Origin: Entophlyctis helioformis | Taxonomy: Eukaryota > Chytridiomycota > Chytridiomycetes > Chytridiales > Chytriomycetaceae | DNA length: 64,000 nt | Assembly: GCA_025526915.1 (NCBI GenBank) | Contig: JAHLKH010000048.1 | Location: 62,001-126,000 of the forward strand | Direction of reading: 5' to 3' | Shown here: positions 10,054 to 20,679 of the stretch, piece by piece | Position numbering within the stretch: position 1 is the first letter of the stretch | Layout of the letters: every line of letters starts with the position of its first letter | Made by a program: the position numbers and the translations under genes | Notes under the pieces: generated by a model | What the model was told of the DNA's origin: nothing | The model's input: only the letters and a program-made list of their open reading frames with translations | Database searches by the model: none

Positions 10054-13000
10054 TCAGCGGTAGGCATGCGGTGCGCTGCCGCCCAGCGTTTTGGACACAA
10101 AGTCCGGATGCTCCTCGTCCAGCGATCGCAGAAACTCGGCCAGTAGCATCGTGTGGCTCTGGATCTGGATCTTGGGCAGCAGCTGTGGCTTACTCGAGGC
10201 AGTGGCGTCGGAAGCATCCGGTACTGGCTCCAGCGGCAGCAGATCCAGTCCGCGGCCACTTGGCGGATGCAGAGGGCGGAAGCCGCGACGTGCTTGTTGC
10301 GATGAGGTGCTGCGCTGTGCATCGGGTGCATCCATGGATGGGCCAGAGAGGGCCACCGGCTCGGTTGCTGCAAGCCCCACGGGCGGTTGCTGCAAGCGTC
10401 CGGCCTCGCCAGTTTCAGATATCATGCTGCCAACAGATGGTTTGCGCCGGCTGTACTGCTGCTGCTGCTCCGCTGACGTGATCGTGTCGGTCATATTGAC
10501 ATTCCGAAGATCTGCGCTGGCGGATGGACGGCGGAGGCTGATTGCTGGCACAATGGGAAGCGTTGCGCTGTTGTCACGGCTGTGTGTCGGTCGGCTTGGA
10601 TTTCGGCTGTGCGATGGAGTTTGTGTCGGATTGCGCCGTTGAATGCTCAGAGTGTTGCCAAGCCGACTCTCGTCCGTGTTTGTCCTGCTGCGGCCCGCGT
10701 CGTTGCTGCTGCTGTTGTTGTTGGCAGCTTGCCCGTCATGGCTCTCGCAATGGCGTTCACGGTGATGATCGTCGCCATCGTGCTCGCCGTCGTCGCCAAA
10801 CTCGAACATCTCAAGCTCGTCCAAGAGATGCTGGATCTGGCGTCGTGCAAGGCTCAAGTGAGACTTGTTGGTCGAAATCTGGGGTGGATACAGTCCAGTG
10901 GCTGTCACAAACCAGTATTAGCAACCATCTGGTGAAGCCTCGAGGCCACTTGGGCAACTTACCAGGCGGCACGGTCGCATCATTGGACACTGGCACAGCC
11001 GACTCGTACTCATGCGCAGGCCCATCTGCCGAATCAGCTGCTGTGGATTCCCGCGCGGCTGCATTCGCAGACTGGGACCGGGGGCGAGACTGGGATCGTG
11101 CCCGTTCTTGTGCATCCGCTGTCTTAAGGGACTGGTGCCTCGGATAAGCGTCTGCTGATGCAGTGACGCCTGTTGGTGTGGGTGTGGGTGTTGGTGTGCA
11201 TGTGCATGTGCGTCTGATGTGGACATTGAGCCGTCATTAAAAGTGCTGTACAGAGGCATGACTTGGCTCATGAGCGATATGTTGCGTGGGGGAAGCTGGA
11301 TATGGTCGCCATTGGACGTGATCGCAACACTCTGTCGCTTGGGGTTTTTACCGGCCCCAGCCATGCCGGGCTCAAGCCACGCGCCACTGCCACCAAGCTC
11401 GCCACCACTCGCGCGGCTTTGTTCGCGTGTATCTCGCCCTCCTGAGCTGCTTGTGTGGATGCTTCCGAGGCTGTTACCGCGGCGATGGCTTGCGTGATTC
11501 GGCGCAGCTAGCAGATGGTCAATGTCGATACCAAGGACAGAGTTGGCCGATCCCGAGTGAGGCAACTGCGCATCCATCACGCGGTGCCGATCGTGTTGCA
11601 GAAAAGGCTGTTGCTGTCCTCCCTTCTGCTGATGCTGCCTCTGTCGCCACATGCGGAAGGCGAGGTCGCGGCGGTTGCGAATGGATCCAGATGCAGCAGG
11701 AGGCAGGCTATCGTCTGGACGAGGCGACAGAAGAAGCGTCCGCGACCGATTCATCGTGTCGTTTGGATCATCGTATGTGATGTACGACTGCTCGGCGAGC
11801 ACGGACGGCGATGAAAGAAACGAGGACGACGACGACTGCATGCTCTGGTTTGGCAGAATGCAGTCTGCAGAAGTGCTCCGAACAAGAGCAGGACGCGTTG
11901 CCTTGGCTGGATCTGCCAGCTGGTCTTGAGAGAAAGAGGCCGCCTGTGTGATGGTGCTTGACAAGGGTCCAGTAGGGGCGGCGTAGTTGTATAAATTGCC
12001 TGCGCGTGCACTCTTGTCCAGACGCTGGACGCGCTGATGGCTAGCGCCGGCGATGGCAGCGGCGGCAGGACCCATGTCGCCTGAGACGGCCGGATTGGTG
12101 ATGATGGCGAGGGTCGGGGTGTGTTCGGACACAGACGTTGGTGCACTGGTTGGCCCAGAAGATGACGGTGCAGTGGCAGAGGTGACAGAAATGTTGGATG
12201 CGGACACTTTGCGGGCATGGGCCTGCTTGCGCTTGTCGCTCATGCGATCGACTGCATCCTTGACACGCTCGACCGAGCCACGGAAGGTGAGCTTGGAGGC
12301 AAACGAAAAGCGCGACCCGCTACTGCTGCTGCTGCCTGCGCTGGCGCCATTGGTTCCTGTAGAAGTGTTTGGATCGTTGGATGACGACGGCGACAGGATT
12401 TGCGGCGAAGTTGGTGCCGAGCCAGAGGCATCCTTGTCTGCGGCAGATGAAAACGATGAGTTGCGGTCATGGCTGCCGTCCTTTGCATCTGATCCAGTCG
12501 CACCACCAGCCCCCGAGCCCTTGACCATCTTGCTGTGCTCGGATCTGAAATGCGAGGCATGCTCGACGATGCTTGAGGACGAGACGAGCAGCGAGGCCTT
12601 TCGCTGGGCTTCGACGAGCAGCGTTCTGAAGCAAAAGGAGATGGACTGGGGAGCTCTTCCGGTCGTTTCGGCAAAGGGGATGCGCAGAATGTCTGCAAAC
12701 TGCTGGCCCATGGCGGTTGGCACTTCTCGCGGCCGCTTGTTGCCGCGTCGCACGCCGCCGAGCGAGACGTCGGACGTGACGGTGTCGACCATGCTCCCGA
12801 CGAGGAGCATGGGGATGTGCTCTGGCTTCATCCACTTTGTCTCTGCAATGAGCCTGTAGAACTTCCAGAGAGAGTGCATGGAGCGCTTGTCGCCGACATC
12901 GTAGACGAGCATAAAGGCATCTGCAGCGGCGATGGCAGAGGGCCAGAGCGAGTAGTAGAGCGGATGTCCGCCAATGTCGACCAGTGTGACGACGATGCGT

Positions 13001-13765
13001 TGAGACGTTGTTGTTTGTGCTTGCTGCTGCTGTTGTTGCTGCTGCTGCTGCTGTTGTGAATACGCAGCTGAGTTTGCGGCCGAGGTGGCTCCGACTCCGC
13101 CCGACACTCCGTGATTGTGTCCGAGACTGCCCAAAGCTCCGCTCGAAAGCAGCGAAGTCGACGACGACGACGACGACGACGACGATCCACCAGTGCCAGT
13201 GCCAGCACCAGCAGGCGTGAGCGAGTCGAGGTTCGAGTGCAGCCGAAAGTCCTTCTGGTCGGTTCAAGCTGGTCAGCCGGTGCGCCAGGCAGATAGGCAC
13301 GCAGGCAGGCGGTTGGCAATGCAGCGACAGCCGGACACCGCCGGGCACAGCCGTGGCTGCACGAGACAGCCGCAGACAGCCGCAGACAGCCGCAGACAGC
13401 CGCAGACAGCACCGGATCGATCGGATGCTTACAGCGTCAGAGGGGGCCGAGGGGCCAGAGGGCGCTGTGCCAGACGTGGGGGTTGCAGACGAGCCGGCGC
13501 CGGGCGGCAAGCCTGCCACAAACTGGAACGTCGTCGAGTCTTCGATGGACGGCGTGTACGAGTCGAGATACAGCGGACCGGCCGATGCACCGCTGCCTGC
13601 GCCTGCGCCTGCACCTGCGCCAGCGCTCGACAGCGGCACCTGCGACGACGGCGTGACGACGGCGCCCGACAGCAGCGTGCGGCACAGCGTCGTCTTTCCG
13701 ACGTGCGGCGGGCCCAGCACCAGCACCGTCAGATGTGTGACTGCTCCGGCGTCTGTCAGCAGCAT
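10054..13765 (-). CDS. Large divergent Ras-like small GTPase with ~860-residue Ser-rich tail
   Basis: Exons 13765-13433, 13254-11252, 11213-10963 and 10901-10054 give 1144 residues. The N-terminal ~280 residues form a Ras-like fold: G1 is GPPHVGKTTL, then DSYTPSIEDSTTF (effector-like, as in YxPTxED), G3 reads DIGGHPLYYSLW instead of DTAGQE, followed by AAADAFMLVYDV. The G4 position reads VGSMVD where NKxD is expected; a G5-like ETTGR is present. A Ser/Gly/Gln insert, including a 12-13 residue Gln run (near 13022-13057), sits between switch I and G3. The rest is a long disordered tail rich in Ser, Pro, Gln and His. Two features are less sure: the 38-nt intron 11214-11251, which is needed to keep frame, and whether nucleotide is bound at all. 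It resembles Ras/Rheb-type signalling proteins only in the core; no specific orthologue is recognised. Confidence 0.7.
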
Positions 13766-13864
13766 CAGATGAGGAGGCGGGCAAACGTTTGCAACAATTT
13801 TGTTAGTTTTTGGACCTCATTTGCTTGCATTTGTCTTCGTTTGCCTTCCCTCGTTGGCTGTTGA

Positions 13865-15314
13865 ATGCTCGCTCGCAGCATGTCCCAAGTCCGCAGAGCA
13901 CAGCAGCTCAGACGGCCCGCCTCGGCCTCGACCAACGCCGCGACTGTGCCCGGCGCCAGTGCCGCCCCTGCGTCTCGCCTCACGGCGGCCCAGATGGTCA
14001 CGGCCCGCCAGTTTGCCACGCTGTCCACCGCCGGTCTGTTCATGGCCATCCAACTGCCTTGCTGCCTGCCTGCCCTGCTGGCTGCCTGCCTGCCTGCCTG
14101 CCTGCCAACTGACCATCTGCCATGGACAGACTGGCTCAACCTCGACCAGCCGCACCAGCAGGCCCAGGCCCGTGGAAAGCCCCTGACGTACGGCGACGTG
14201 CTGTCGTCCATTCTGTTCTCGAGACCCGCGACGGCGGCTGCTCCCTCGGCTGGCGACTCGGTCGAGGAGCAACTGGCCGCTGCCGAAGAGACCGCCGTGC
14301 AGCGCCAGTTCAGAGAAAAGTACGAGGAGAAGCTGCAGCGCAAGGCCCAAGAGTGAGTGGTGCCGTGCGGCTGTCCCTGCTGGGCGGCTGCCCTTGCTGA
14401 CCCGAGGCTGCATGGGCGATGCCGGGCAGGGCTGGATTCGCTACCGTCGACGACATGCTTGAGCGAAAGAAGCTGCTCGACAAGAAACTGGCCGAGCACC
14501 AGCAGTCCCAAAGCAACAAGAGCAACAACAGCAACAACAGCAACGACGGCAAGGATGGCAAGAAGGATGCCAGCAAGTCCAAGGCTGCCTCTGCGCTTCC
14601 CTCGTACGCAAAGGTTCGACGTGCACTGCTTGGACCAGGCGATCGCACGCTTCCAGCATCCATGACTGTGTGCTGACAAGCCGTTGCGTTTTACAGACGC
14701 TGGACCAGATCGTCAAGGTCGAGCTGCTGGAAAAGGAGTCGCCCACCAGCATCGCAGACATCTGGAACAAGTATCACAGCGCAAAGACGGGTCTGAGTGC
14801 CTCCATTGACGCGGCCTTTTACCAGAAGCTGCACGAGCGTGGTCGCCAGTTCCCCATGGTCAGTCAGCCAGACAGTTGCCACGGCACGAGTGCGCCGATA
14901 ACGATCAGCTAACCTTGTGTATCTGGGTTCGACACGCCTCGACGACAGTTTGTCCTTCCACTGCCCCGCAACGAGGGCTACGAGCTCTTCTTTATGCAGT
15001 TCTCGGGCCACCAGACCTACTACACCCCACTGCTCGAGTACAAGACCAACGGTGCAATGGCCCGTCCCAGCCTCGTGCTGACGCACTACGTCGACATGGC
15101 CGCCTCCAAGGGCATTGTGCTCATGGTGGGCGAGCTTGGCGATCCGAGTGGCGGCAACCTCAGCATCCTCGAGGCCCAGAATCTCGTGTACCAAACCCAG
15201 CTCTTCTACTCGACGGGCACCAAGACCCAAATGGATCTTGTTGAGACGTTTTCCAACAGCCCGCAGACCTTTTCTTACGAAGAGCTCATCAAGGCGGTCG
15301 AGACGCTCGCCTAG
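13865..15314 (+). CDS. ATP11: Mitochondrial F1-ATPase assembly factor ATP11/ATPAF1
   Basis: Chaperone that binds the free F1 beta subunit in the mitochondrial matrix. Exons 13865-14033, 14130-14352, 14430-14613, 14697-14858 and 14949-15314 give 367 residues. The start MLARSMSQVRRAQQLRR is a typical matrix presequence. Family blocks: TSIADIWNKYHSAKTGLSASI, the core LPLPRNEGYELFFMQFSGHQ, then YTPLLEYKTNGAMARPSLVL and ETFSNSPQTFSYEELI. The first intron (14034-14129, 96 nt) is a multiple of three and open, so it could also be translated; its gcctgcc repeats, ctgac and CAG end make removal more likely. A second start at 13880 (MSQVRR) is possible. The gene starts only 99 bp from the divergent Ras-like GTPase. 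A short Ser/Asn/Lys linker lies around residues 160-180. Confidence 0.93.
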
Positions 15315-15545
15315 AATATTAAGCATCATAAGCGTTTGCACATCAATGCTTGGCCAATGAATCTATGCGTGTATGATCACTAGCTTGCTGGACTGTTGGT
15401 TCACAAATAGGCATCGCCTGTACTTTATTCGGTCTATTTCTCGTCAATGTCCCCCAGTCGTGTGCCACTTTGGGGCCGGCACGCACGACCAGCACCGCTT
15501 GGCTCTCCTTGAACACACACGGGCTCGTGTGGCGCAATGCATGGA
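15315..15545. other. Convergent 3' intergenic region
   Basis: It lies between the ATP11 stop and the stop of the minus-strand gene ending at 15546. An A/T-richer patch at 15314-15330 may carry the ATP11 polyadenylation signal. Nothing else is seen. Confidence 0.4.
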
Positions 15546-17681
15546 TCAACGGCCAGTCACGGCAATCTGACGCAGCTCGCCGACATAGGCATGGAGCGCA
15601 TGCTTGAGCGGAGCCACGCGCGACAAGAGCACGGCCAGAATATCGTTGCCAAACACAAACACGCCACGACGCACCATGTCCTGCACAAGCGCAAGCGTCT
15701 CTGGTGGTATCAGAGGCTCTGTCGCGGTCGCCTTGGAATCCTTTGCTGGCACAGCCGCCGACGATCCTGCTTCCAATGTCTCGAGTGCTCGCGACTGGCC
15801 AGCTGGCTCGATGCGCTTGCCGCTTGTGTCTGCAGAGCCCTGGACTGGTTTGCTGCCGCTGCCTGCCAGTATCTCGCCTAGGACTTGAATGTGGCGTGCT
15901 GTAATATGCGCTCCAGCCGCACCCGTCTCGTCTTCGGCCGAATCCGCCAGGTCCAGCATGACTTTGCACTGGTCAATGATCTGTGCGTACTGTCCATCGC
16001 GAAGGTATGCCAACCGCGCAGGCGTCGGACTGCGTGCTGCGAGCCCGTTGGCAATATCCTGGGCATCCAGAAACACCAGTCGGAGGTCTTGAATGCGCGA
16101 GCCAATGCAGCAGAATGAGTGTCACGCTGCCCTCCCATCACAGCGATGAATGCGCTGGCAAGTCCTACCTTGCATATGGAGCGCAAACTTGTGCATGTTG
16201 AAAATGTCTGCCTTGAGTCGCGACTGCAGATCCACCACAAACTCTGGAATCTCGAGGACATTCGAGTGCCCAGCCTGTCCCGGCTGCTGCTTGTGATCAG
16301 CCGCATCGCCGAGGTCAAAGTCAGTGTCCCAGTCCTCCAGGTATCGATCACGGTCCATCCGGCTGCTCGATCCAATGCCAGCGCCAGTGCCGTGCGTGTC
16401 GCCTCCAGGGCCAGGACCACCGCCAATGAGACCGCCAGCACATCCGCGACGGTGGCGGGTTTCGGCCTTGCTCTTGACGGCAGGGACGAGCCAGTCTTCA
16501 GGATGGAAGCCAGTGTCATCCAGTCCCGAATCGTCAAACTCGAGGAGATCGGGCGGGCATGCCATACCCGCCATTCCAGGTGCAGACTGGATACGGCGGG
16601 TGTGCCACATGGCTGTAGTGTGATTTTCCTGGACGGGCACGTCTGGCGTTGCTGCAGTTGCTTGTACAGACGCAAAGGCCGCGCTCGGCCCAGGCAGAGC
16701 TGATGGATGGCGCGCGCCACTCGGACCGCCCAGACCATAGGGCGTACCAGAAACACGACGATCGCACGCTGGCTGCCGACTTGCTGTGCTTAAAGCCTTG
16801 GCGTCGCTGATTGCAGACTCGAACTGGTCGCACTCGGCTGCAAATGCTGCAAAATCGTCATTGTCGTCATCGCCGTCGTTGATGTTTGATGTGGCTGGTT
16901 GCAGCGTGGCATTGCCACATAGAAGGCTCGCGTCAAATGGCACCGTCGACTTGGTTTTTAAAGTCGAGGGCTTGTTTTGACTGGACGTCGTATCAGGATG
17001 CTCTTGCTTTCCACGAACTGCGCTGTCCTTTGCGCCGTGATTCAGACCAGACGAGCCAGTTGCCGCGATAGTGTTGGCACCAACAAACGTGGCAGCCGCC
17101 TGTCTTGTGTTTGATGCCATATTGTGCGCTCGTGGCATGGCAGGAGACGGTACGGGTGATATGGACGACGAAGCCAGCGTGGACGAGGTTGACGAGGACA
17201 ACACAGACATGCTCGCGACGCGTCGAGAGGCTGCCAGGCCAGCGCTCAGGCCGAGCGGCGTGGCGCGAGACTTTTCGCCATTGGCGTGGTTGGTTCCTGC
17301 AACAGCGGTACGGACAGGGTCGAGCTTGGCACCCTTGAACGACAGAAACGAAAAATAGGACGGGCAGCCGATAGAGGCCAGTGCGCCAGATGTCAGAATG
17401 AGCTGTAGGATGTATGTGTGTCGTGTGTGTGAGGTGTGTGTACGCGGCGTGGATGGCGACGACCAGAGAGACACGGGAAGCGTCAGTGTTTGTTTGTTGT
17501 CCATGCTGGCGGCGGATGCTGGCAGCAAGAGCGGCGGGCTGTTGTTGATGCAGACAGTCTCATGGTGGCAGCGTATCTGAAAACTCACTGCGTTGATTCC
17601 CTTCTTGGCCTTGTTGGTCTTTTTCTGAAACAGCTTGCCAGGCGGCTGTGTCTGTCCAGGCGATGCGTTCCTCGCCAGCAT
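15546..17681 (-). CDS. Unassigned protein with acidic DWDTDFD motif and C-terminal helical domain
   Basis: I do not recognise this gene with certainty. Exons 17681-17589, 17402-16169 and 16087-15546 give 622 residues. The start MLARNASPGQTQPPGKL is followed by a basic patch and, after the intron, by a hydrophobic segment (LILTSGALASIGCPSYFSFL). A long Ser/Thr-rich linker contains the acidic stretch GDDDNDDFAAFAAECDQFES. Near residue 430 is LEDWDTDFDLGD, then a helical region IPEFVVDLQSRLKADIF, MHKFALHMQDLRLVFLDAQ, and an Ala-rich helical C-terminus. A WD-acid motif followed by IP..V..LQ..L helices is reminiscent of scaffold proteins of the fungal septation/mitotic-exit GAP (Byr4/Bfa1), but this is weak. 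The second intron uses an AAG acceptor. Confidence 0.6.
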
Positions 17682-18237
17682 CGAGCCCGTCTCTTGTGCG
17701 TTGCTTGATTAAGTGTATGTTGAACGCGTCGGGCCACTGAGGACCAAGGACGACTTTAGTCATGAAGAGCGCTGAGAAGCACAAGGAGGTCCTGCAAGGT
17801 GCAAGGTGGAAAAGAATGGGGGAGGCATGTGGAAGAGAGTACGGAGCAAAGAAGAGAAGAGAAGGGAGAAAGAGTGCCAAGTGATGCATGGCGCTGTTCG
17901 TCTGCGAATGGCGACTTGTCAGCAAGGTCGTCTGCAGACTGCAGCGTCTCGGACAACCTGGCGACAGACATGCATGCATGCACACACACACCGTAGCTGC
18001 CATGGACACCGACTGGAGCTGCTGAATGGAAAGACATCTATATCGTTTGCCGATGAACGACTCTTGCCATTTGAACACGGCATGATGGTGAGACGGGCGG
18101 TGTTTGGCAAGGATCCAAGCGCCAGCATTCGTGGTGTTCCAAGAGAGAAGGACGGACAAGGCGTGCATGAGGAGGCAGAGACGTGTGTATGGCAGAGGGC
18201 GAAGTCAAAGTGCGACGAGTGGCGAGCCGGCTGGGCG
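17682..18237. other. Intergenic region upstream of the unassigned gene
   Basis: It lies between the start of the minus-strand gene at 17681 and the stop of the Yippee-like gene at 18238. Minus-strand open frames here (for example one starting near 17763) show no family signature. It probably holds the promoter and 5' leader of the 17681 gene. Confidence 0.35.
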
Positions 18238-18992
18238 TCAGAGTTCTGTTATCAACTGCCGCTCGAGGATGAAGCGGCCCTCCTTGTACTTTTGCGTCTC
18301 CTCGAACGCCTTATCGTACTTCCAGCCAACGACTGTTTGGCAGTAGGTGCAGTAGATGTCGCGAACAGTGTGCAGGCCGGTGGTCATGTGGCGGTTTTCT
18401 GGTTTGCCCTCGTAGATGTTGACGCTGATTGGCGCACACCCGTCAGTCAGTCAGCCGTGCCGCTGCCGAGTCGGTGCAACGACGGCTGCGCATGGCAATG
18501 TGTTTGCACAGCAGACGACTTACACTTGGTTGAACAGGAACGCTTTGCCGTGCTGTCCTTGAAAAGCCTGTTGGAGCGCGATGGCGATCGGCGCGATGCG
18601 TGACGTATCGTGTTGGCGATGGCGTGGGGGTTGCAGACAGATCGGGGGGCGTTTGACGAGTGTGAGATGGATGCGTGCGTGCGATGGATGGATGGCGCAC
18701 AGACACCGCGTGTGAATGGGTGGGATGGGTCAGCAAATGCCAGCGATGGTGTTGTTGGGACAACGATCTGGCAGCCAGCCAGTTGGCCCCTGGAGGGATG
18801 GCAGGCGCTGCGGTGCAGCGTGGCGTACCAGCTGGATGGCTGGATGGCTGGAAGGCTGGCATGTGTGCATTGCAGAAACCTCCCCACCTTGCTGATTATT
18901 GCCTCGTGGGTCGACAGATGGGTCTTGCAGGTTGTGCAGGCAAAGACCCGCTCGCTGTTGCCGTCGAGGAACTGTCGGAAGATGCAGCCCAT
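18238..18992 (-). CDS. Yippee-like (YPEL) zinc-binding protein
   Basis: Small conserved zinc-fold protein of eukaryotes, linked to nuclear and centrosomal or mitotic structures in animals. Exons 18992-18888, 18567-18524 and 18424-18238 give 111 residues, close to the family's usual 100-125. Both zinc half-sites are present: [11 protein letters not shown] (CxxC) and [15 protein letters not shown] (CxxC), plus conserved blocks [24 protein letters not shown] and YKEGRFILE. The middle exon is only 44 nt (GCTTTT..CAAGT), flanked by a CAG acceptor and GTAAGT donor. The spacing between metal ligands matches YPEL1-4 rather than the longer YPEL5 form. First-intron DNA holds purine-rich tracts on the plus strand, that is, pyrimidine-rich in the sense direction. 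Confidence 0.93.
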
Positions 18993-19263
18993 ATGCCACC
19001 GTTATCGCTCAGGCCGTTGTCGTCGTTGTCGTCGATGTCGATGTCGTTGTCGTCGTTGTCGTTGTCGTCGATGTTGAATCTGATGGGGCATTGTGTCAGC
19101 CAGCCGTACGGCCCAGTCTCCACGATGCCAGGCCGTTCGTCTCTTTGCAAGCCAGGCCAGGCCAGGCCAGACTAGGCCAAGCAAGGCCGAGCAAGGCCAG
19201 ACAACAGCCAGGCGAGGGGGTGTCACCTTTTTGGACTTTAATGCCAAAGCCGCCAAAGCTTAA
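18993..19263. repeat. Promoter-side spacer with GTC/GTT triplet and GGCCA repeats
   Basis: Upstream of the Yippee-like start. About 19017-19076 is a run of (gtcgtt/gtcgat) triplets and 19152-19200 holds repeated ggccaggcca/ggccaagcaa units. No gene is seen. Confidence 0.6.
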
Positions 19264-20339
19264 TTACTGAATTCGGCACTGGTCCACAACAGAGTCATCA
19301 GCGTCGGGATTGCGCGATGCAAGAGTGGCCGCAGAGCCGCTGCCGCCACTGCCGCTGCCGCCCAGTCCGCGCTGGCCCACGGCCTCAAAGGTCGTGCCGC
19401 GATCCGATCCCGATCCGAGCACAACGGTCAGACAGCCCGCGTTCGGGTGGTCGTTCATGGCGCGCAGCTGGTGCTTCTGCATGAGCTCAACAATCGCCGG
19501 CTTGATCTTGGCAACGCCTCCGGGCGAGTGCAGGCCCTTGCCGACAATGATGACGAGCTCGGCCTGTCCAGCCTCGCGACACTCGACGATGCGACGGTCG
19601 GTGAGCGCGATGGCCTCCTTGACAAACTGGCCGTGGAGATCAATCTCAAGCAGTCCGCGTCCCTCGTTGTGTGCCTTGAAGAAGAGGCTGGACGCCTTGG
19701 CATTGGCGGCGTGCATGCGCTCTCCCACGGCCTTGGCCTTGTCCGACAACTCCTTGGCCTCGGCCTTGTCTGTCGGCGGAATGCATCCATCAGAACACCA
19801 GAGCGAGCAGATCATCGCCATCGTCATCGCCATCGTCATCAGCGACTCTCACCGCCACTGTTCCACGCTTGCTGTGAGGCTTCGTACAGATCGCCACGCT
19901 CGTCGCCCAAGCGCTTTGCCTCTGACCGGAAGTGCTCGGCCTGTCTGAGCAACTCTGGATCCTCGAGGTGCTCCTCATAAGGCTTGCCCGGGTGCGGTTT
20001 CTGCTGAGCTGCTGGCTTGTGTGGCGGTGAAAGTGGCGGCGCATGCGGTGCCTGTGGTCCTGCAACACTGCCGGGCTGCGTCGACACTGGCACCATCGGA
20101 ACCTGCACAACGGTTGGCTGCTGGCCTGCGTTGGGCTTGCCACCGCTTGCATCCGTTGGATTGCTGCCGCTGCCGTTGCCGTTGCCCATGAACGCCTTCA
20201 GCAGAGCGCCGACGATGGACAGCACCGACACACAACAGGCGTTCTGATCACCGCCATTGCCGTTGCCGCTGTTGCTGCCGTTGCTGCCGTTGCCGCCAGT
20301 TGGACGCTGCTGAGATGCTAGACATGGATCGGTGATCAT
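19264..20339 (-). CDS. Smr-domain protein with DUF1771-like helix
   Basis: Smr (MutS2 C-terminal type) domain proteins act as RNA or DNA endonucleases or in ribosome-associated quality control. Exons 20339-19853 and 19769-19264 give 330 residues. A low-complexity Asn/Gly and Pro/Gln-rich N-terminus is followed by the conserved helical lead-in (LRQAEHFRSEAKRLGDERG ... DKAEAKELSDKAKAV) seen upstream of Smr domains in fungal proteins (the DUF1771 region), ending in FFKAHNEGRGLLEIDLHGQF. The Smr core has LEIDLHGQ (DxH motif), LVIIVGKGLHSPGG (GxG/HS motif) and AGCLTVVLG. The C-terminus is Gly/Ser rich. Division between RNA turnover and stalled-ribosome roles cannot be made from sequence. It faces the 20680 gene across a 340-bp divergent promoter with a CACGTG doublet. 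Confidence 0.9.
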
Positions 20340-20600
20340 GGAGACGGGGCATGTTCGTAAGGGCTTGTCTGCTTGATCATCACCAACGAGGCACAGTCAG
20401 TGCACAGCGCCTTTGCTCACCCATCTTTGTGGCCAGCGTATCATATCACGACGTTAGATTCAGCAGCCAGCATGAACGACTAGTGGACAGCGCACATCTG
20501 CGAACATGCAGCCTCACCAACCTCGATTGCGCCGTCCTGTTATGTCGATGGTGAGGATCCCCATTCAATAATTGATGCCGAAATTGTTGGATGGAAGTCT

Positions 20601-20623
20601 GGTCACGTGAAACGCCACGTGAC
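20601..20623. promoter_or_regulatory. CACGTG-N6-CACGTG doublet, divergent promoter 1
   Basis: Two CACGTG cores at 20604-20609 and 20616-20621, 12 bp start to start with a 6-bp spacer (aaacgc). They lie in the 340-bp gap between the Smr gene (minus) and the unassigned gene at 20680 (plus). The flanks read gtCACGTGa and CACGTGac, which fits a bHLH (Cbf1/USF-like) site. The binding factor is inferred. Confidence 0.65.
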
Positions 20624-20679
20624 TGGATGGCAGGCCAATCGGCAGCGTAGGGTCAAAGGATCTCACCGGCGAACCCAAC

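Noticed and set aside
13010..13220. Poly-Gln/poly-Asp-like coding on the plus strand (DDDDDDDD)
   Set aside because: It is the reverse reading of the Gln and Ser runs in the minus-strand Ras-like gene.
15343..15969. Long minus-strand open frame of ~208 codons overlapping the 15546 gene
   Set aside because: It is in another frame of the unassigned gene's last exon, composition is Arg/Ser/His skewed and no family signature appears.
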